A DNA stretch of 9,409 bases, from positions 1-9,409 of the forward strand of contig JAUVIB010000097.1 in assembly GCA_030592985.1 (NCBI GenBank), written 5' to 3'. Of the stretch, positions 7,380 through 9,409 are shown piece after piece. This DNA is from Calditrichaceae bacterium (GTDB lineage Bacteria > Calditrichota > Calditrichia > Calditrichales > Calditrichaceae). The position numbers and the translations under genes are program-made. The first letter of the stretch is position 1; each line of letters begins with the position of its first letter. Under the pieces are notes generated by a model. That model saw only the letters and a program-made list of their open reading frames with translations. It had not been told where the DNA came from and ran no database searches.

Positions 7380-8528
7380 ATGTATAGATATTTTCTGAAA
7401 TTTATGTTATTAACTTTTATTTTAATAACATTTTTTAATTGTGAGAATAATAATAATATTGTCGTTGAAACCGTCCCGTCAGTCACTAATCTATTAACAC
7501 ACTCGTACTGGAACCTGAAAAGCGATAGCCTTTATTATGTAGAGGCGATTGTAAAAGAACCGCAAGGGAATGAAAATATTGAAGTGGTCAGTATAGCGAT
7601 CCGTAATTCCTCCGGAGACCTGTTGTATGAGGGAGTCCTATTTGATGATGGCGCATATTATCATAATGATAATGGTGATAAAATGGCTAACGATGGTATT
7701 TATACCGCATCATATATTCCGGCAGATATTACTGCAAATCCGGGTGTTTATAGCTTATTGGTAAAAGCGGAAGATAAAGATGGTAATATTTCAGAACCAC
7801 AGGAAATTTCAGTTGTTTTTGATTTTTCAGACAAACCCCAAATAATTAATGTATCGGTCCCCGATACGATTAACAGTATATACGGAATTCAACATATTTA
7901 CACCACAGTTTTTGATAGCAGCGGTATTGGTAATATAAAAGATGTCTATTTTCATCTGGAAGAGTGGAATAAACCGGGTGTTTTAAAGACTTATTTTATG
8001 AGTAATAATGGAACAGATGGGGATGTTGCCGAAGAGGATTCTATTTTTACCTATCAAATTGATTCAACTTTTGCGATTGCCAGAAAAGGCTCCTATAAAC
8101 TAAGTTTTTTTATTGAAAATCTTTTTGGAGAAATAAGCGAAGCTGTTGAGCATTCTGTTTATTTTGTTACGGATAAGCCAATTATCACTAATATCGAAAT
8201 GCCGGATTCAATGCTGCGGCCAACGGGATATGATACCAGGATTGATTTGATTCAAGTATGGGTTAAAGATGCTCAAGGGTTAGAGGATATTGAATCGGTA
8301 TATTTTTATTCCAGAAAACCGGATGGTGAGCTGGCCAATAACGGAGATTCTATTCCCTTAAAAGATGACGGATTAAATGGAGATTATAAGGCCGGCGACG
8401 GCGTTTACAGCTTTATAATGATTATTAGTTCTTCTGCTTATATCGGAAATTATGAGTTTTATTTTTATGCCCGCGATAAGACGGGTAATTTAAGCGATTC
8501 TGTTACAAAAACTTTAGAGGTTTATTAA
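7380..8528 (+). CDS. Probable lipoprotein with three Ig-like repeats
   Basis: I do not recognise a named family with certainty. The 382-residue product starts with a short basic/hydrophobic signal (MYRYFLKFMLLTFILITFFN) followed by Cys21, consistent with a lipoprotein anchor. The lipobox FFNC is non-canonical at -1 (Asn). A short Asn-rich linker follows (ENNNN). The remainder is three beta-rich repeats of about 115-120 residues (about 32-152, 153-266 and 267-382). Each has a DDG...DG(I/V)Y-type loop: residues 89-109, 209-224 and 329-344. Each ends in a strand plus a turn such as AEDKDGNISEP, IENLFGEISEA or ARDKTGNLSDS. This resembles the bacterial Ig-like 'choice-of-anchor X' type, whose loops read DDG-n-GD-n-A-DGIYT. 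The protein ends at the third repeat, so no sorting domain is present. It is probably exported and held in a membrane, perhaps at the surface. The downstream propeller gene begins three bases later, suggesting a shared role. Confidence 0.85.
   Translation: MYRYFLKFMLLTFILITFFNCENNNNIVVETVPSVTNLLTHSYWNLKSDSLYYVEAIVKEPQGNENIEVVSIAIRNSSGDLLYEGVLFDDGAYYHNDNGDKMANDGIYTASYIPADITANPGVYSLLVKAEDKDGNISEPQEISVVFDFSDKPQIINVSVPDTINSIYGIQHIYTTVFDSSGIGNIKDVYFHLEEWNKPGVLKTYFMSNNGTDGDVAEEDSIFTYQIDSTFAIARKGSYKLSFFIENLFGEISEAVEHSVYFVTDKPIITNIEMPDSMLRPTGYDTRIDLIQVWVKDAQGLEDIESVYFYSRKPDGELANNGDSIPLKDDGLNGDYKAGDGVYSFIMIISSSAYIGNYEFYFYARDKTGNLSDSVTKTLEVY
7473..8525 (+). repeat. Three tandem protein-domain repeats of about 120 codons
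   Basis: The units are about 7473-7835, 7836-8177 and 8178-8525. The key loop glycines (residues 91, 211 and 331) are exactly 120 residues apart. Units 1 and 3 keep the acidic loop well (FDDG...ANDGIYT and KDDG...AGDGVYS). Unit 2 is degenerate (SNNGTDGDVAEEDSIFT), with DD replaced by NN and the second DG lost. The similarity is seen at protein level; the DNA has diverged, so the duplication is old. Confidence 0.75.
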
Positions 8529-8531
8529 CTT

Positions 8532-9409
8532 ATGAAAAGACAATTGTTAGTTTTTCTAATCTTAGGAATGATTCAGTGGGTTTCATCTCAATCATTACCC
8601 AAAAGTGTTGCCGCTTTGACTCAGGACAATCTTTTTAATGGATATTTGTATGGAAATGGTATTTCTGATATGCTTTTCCAGGATTCTACAATATGGGTAG
8701 CAACGAATTATGGGCTTAATAAATCTACGGATACCGGTTATACCTGGATGTCCTATGGAACAAAAGAACATCTCGGGAAAGGCGGTGTTTCCGCAATGGC
8801 GTTGATGGATAGTTCAACTTTATGGATAGCTACTGTTTTTGATACTGTCGTTGCCGGCGGGCAGAGCCTGATTGCCGGCGGCGGGCTTAGCTATAGCCGT
8901 GATTATGGAGAAAGCTGGGTGCATATTAGCCAACCCATTGATGATGTTGATGAAGCGGATTATTACCCCACAACGACAAATGTCCAGAATACTACCTGGG
9001 ATATTGCTTTTATAGATAGTACAATATGGATTACCAGTTGGGGAGGAGGTCTCAGACATTCCAATGATATGGGAAGAACCTGGGAAGTGGCCACCACTGA
9101 CGGTGATACCTTTGATGTTAAGAGTAATTTAAATCATGTAGCCTTTTCAGTTTTAAACGAAAATGGTAACCTGTGGGTTGGAACAGCTGAAGGAATTAGC
9201 AAATCTACAGATAACGGCCAAACATGGGAACGGTTTACACACCAAAATCAGGAAGTACCCATATCAGGCAATTTTGTTGTATCATTGGCCTATCAGGAAT
9301 ATAATAATACGATATGGGCTGCGACCAATACGGCAGTAGATACTTCCGAACGCCGCGGAGTAAGCAAAACATCAAATGGCGGGAATACCTGGGATGTTTT
9401 TCTGAAAGA
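8532..9409 (+). CDS. Secreted Asp-box beta-propeller protein, 3' partial
   Basis: The gene starts at ATG 8532 and is still open at the window edge (292 codons seen). The N-terminus MKRQLLVFLILGMIQWVSSQS is a signal peptide with likely cleavage after VSS. Five blades follow, each pairing a TIWVAT-like strand with an Asp-box (S-x-D-x-G-x-T-W): STDTGYTW (65-72), SRDYGESW (122-129), SNDMGRTW (177-184), STDNGQTW (225-232) and the variant TSNGGNTW (280-287). Spacing is 48-57 residues. The strand form (NLWVGTAEGISKS) also resembles the propeller repeats of two-component regulators (Reg_prop), but no kinase is visible. Asp-boxes are structural turns in sialidase- and sortilin-like propellers; no catalytic residues can be assigned. 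Blade 2 has an insertion with a 7-codon duplication. Similar proteins in this superphylum often end in a T9SS sorting domain, which cannot be tested here. A weak AGAGG at 8516-8520 and the three-base gap suggest translational coupling to the lipoprotein gene. Confidence 0.9.
   Translation, partial: MKRQLLVFLILGMIQWVSSQSLPKSVAALTQDNLFNGYLYGNGISDMLFQDSTIWVATNYGLNKSTDTGYTWMSYGTKEHLGKGGVSAMALMDSSTLWIATVFDTVVAGGQSLIAGGGLSYSRDYGESWVHISQPIDDVDEADYYPTTTNVQNTTWDIAFIDSTIWITSWGGGLRHSNDMGRTWEVATTDGDTFDVKSNLNHVAFSVLNENGNLWVGTAEGISKSTDNGQTWERFTHQNQEVPISGNFVVSLAYQEYNNTIWAATNTAVDTSERRGVSKTSNGGNTWDVFLK
8724..9392 (+). repeat. Five Asp-box (BNR-like) blade repeats
   Basis: From the first Asp-box serine to the last Asp-box tryptophan, five motifs are spaced 57, 55, 48 and 55 residues apart. 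This is regular enough for consecutive blades of a beta-propeller. A full propeller usually needs six to ten blades, so more are expected beyond the window edge. Confidence 0.85.
8850..8891 (+). repeat. Imperfect 21-bp tandem duplication in propeller blade 2
   Basis: The two halves start at 8850 and 8871 and share the 10-mer TTGCCGGCGG (8851-8860 and 8872-8881). In protein they read VAGGQSL then IAGGGLS. The copy is in frame and lies within the loop that makes blade 2 longer than the others. It is also a local GC-rich patch in an AT-rich gene, consistent with slippage or unequal exchange. Confidence 0.6.

Noticed and set aside
8820..9059. 79-codon reverse-strand open frame inside the propeller gene
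   Set aside because: It lies wholly within a well-supported plus-strand gene with clear repeats, has no recognisable motif and looks like a shadow frame. The same applies to the other antisense or out-of-frame stretches inside sprA and prmA.
8700..9392. Sialidase enzyme call from the Asp-boxes
   Set aside because: Asp-boxes are structural and occur in many propellers; the arginine triad, Tyr/Glu pair and RIP/FRIP-type motif of sialidases are not seen.

Overview
This window is about 9.4 kb of AT-rich bacterial DNA (roughly 40% GC by eye). Everything recognisable lies on the plus strand. The gene content suggests an uncultured or environmental member of the Fibrobacterota-Chlorobiota-Bacteroidota (FCB) superphylum, such as the Marinimicrobia, Calditrichota, Ignavibacteria or KSB1-like lineages. 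The main reason is a giant SprA/Sov-type outer-membrane protein, the translocon of the type IX secretion system (T9SS), which is essentially confined to that superphylum. The phylum cannot be fixed from the sequence alone.

Layout. Positions 1-183 are a leader with no convincing gene; it holds a possible promoter core and a short inverted repeat. Positions 184-6399 encode SprA, complete and intact at about 2071 residues. Positions 6411-7259 encode PrmA, the ribosomal protein L11 methyltransferase; it starts at GTG 11 bases after the sprA stop, with a Shine-Dalgarno sequence that overlaps that stop codon. Positions 7260-7379 are a 120-bp gap. Positions 7380-8528 encode a probable lipoprotein made of three Ig-like repeats of about 120 residues. 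Three bases later, at 8532, begins a secreted beta-propeller protein with Asp-box repeats, which runs off the right edge.

How the genes fit together. SprA would form the outer-membrane channel through which T9SS cargo leaves the cell. The propeller protein has a signal peptide and the repeat style common in T9SS cargo of this superphylum, so it is a plausible client, but the C-terminal sorting domain that would prove this lies outside the window. The three-domain lipoprotein and the propeller are almost certainly co-translated and may work together at the cell surface. PrmA is a housekeeping gene that appears to be carried in the sprA transcript.

I see no mobile element, CRISPR array, tRNA, rRNA or sign of recent transfer. 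The window reads as a chromosomal secretion/surface locus rather than a clearly new system. The points most worth a second look are the lysine-rich AT-hook-like insertion in the SprA barrel, the compact size of SprA, and the lipoprotein-propeller pair.
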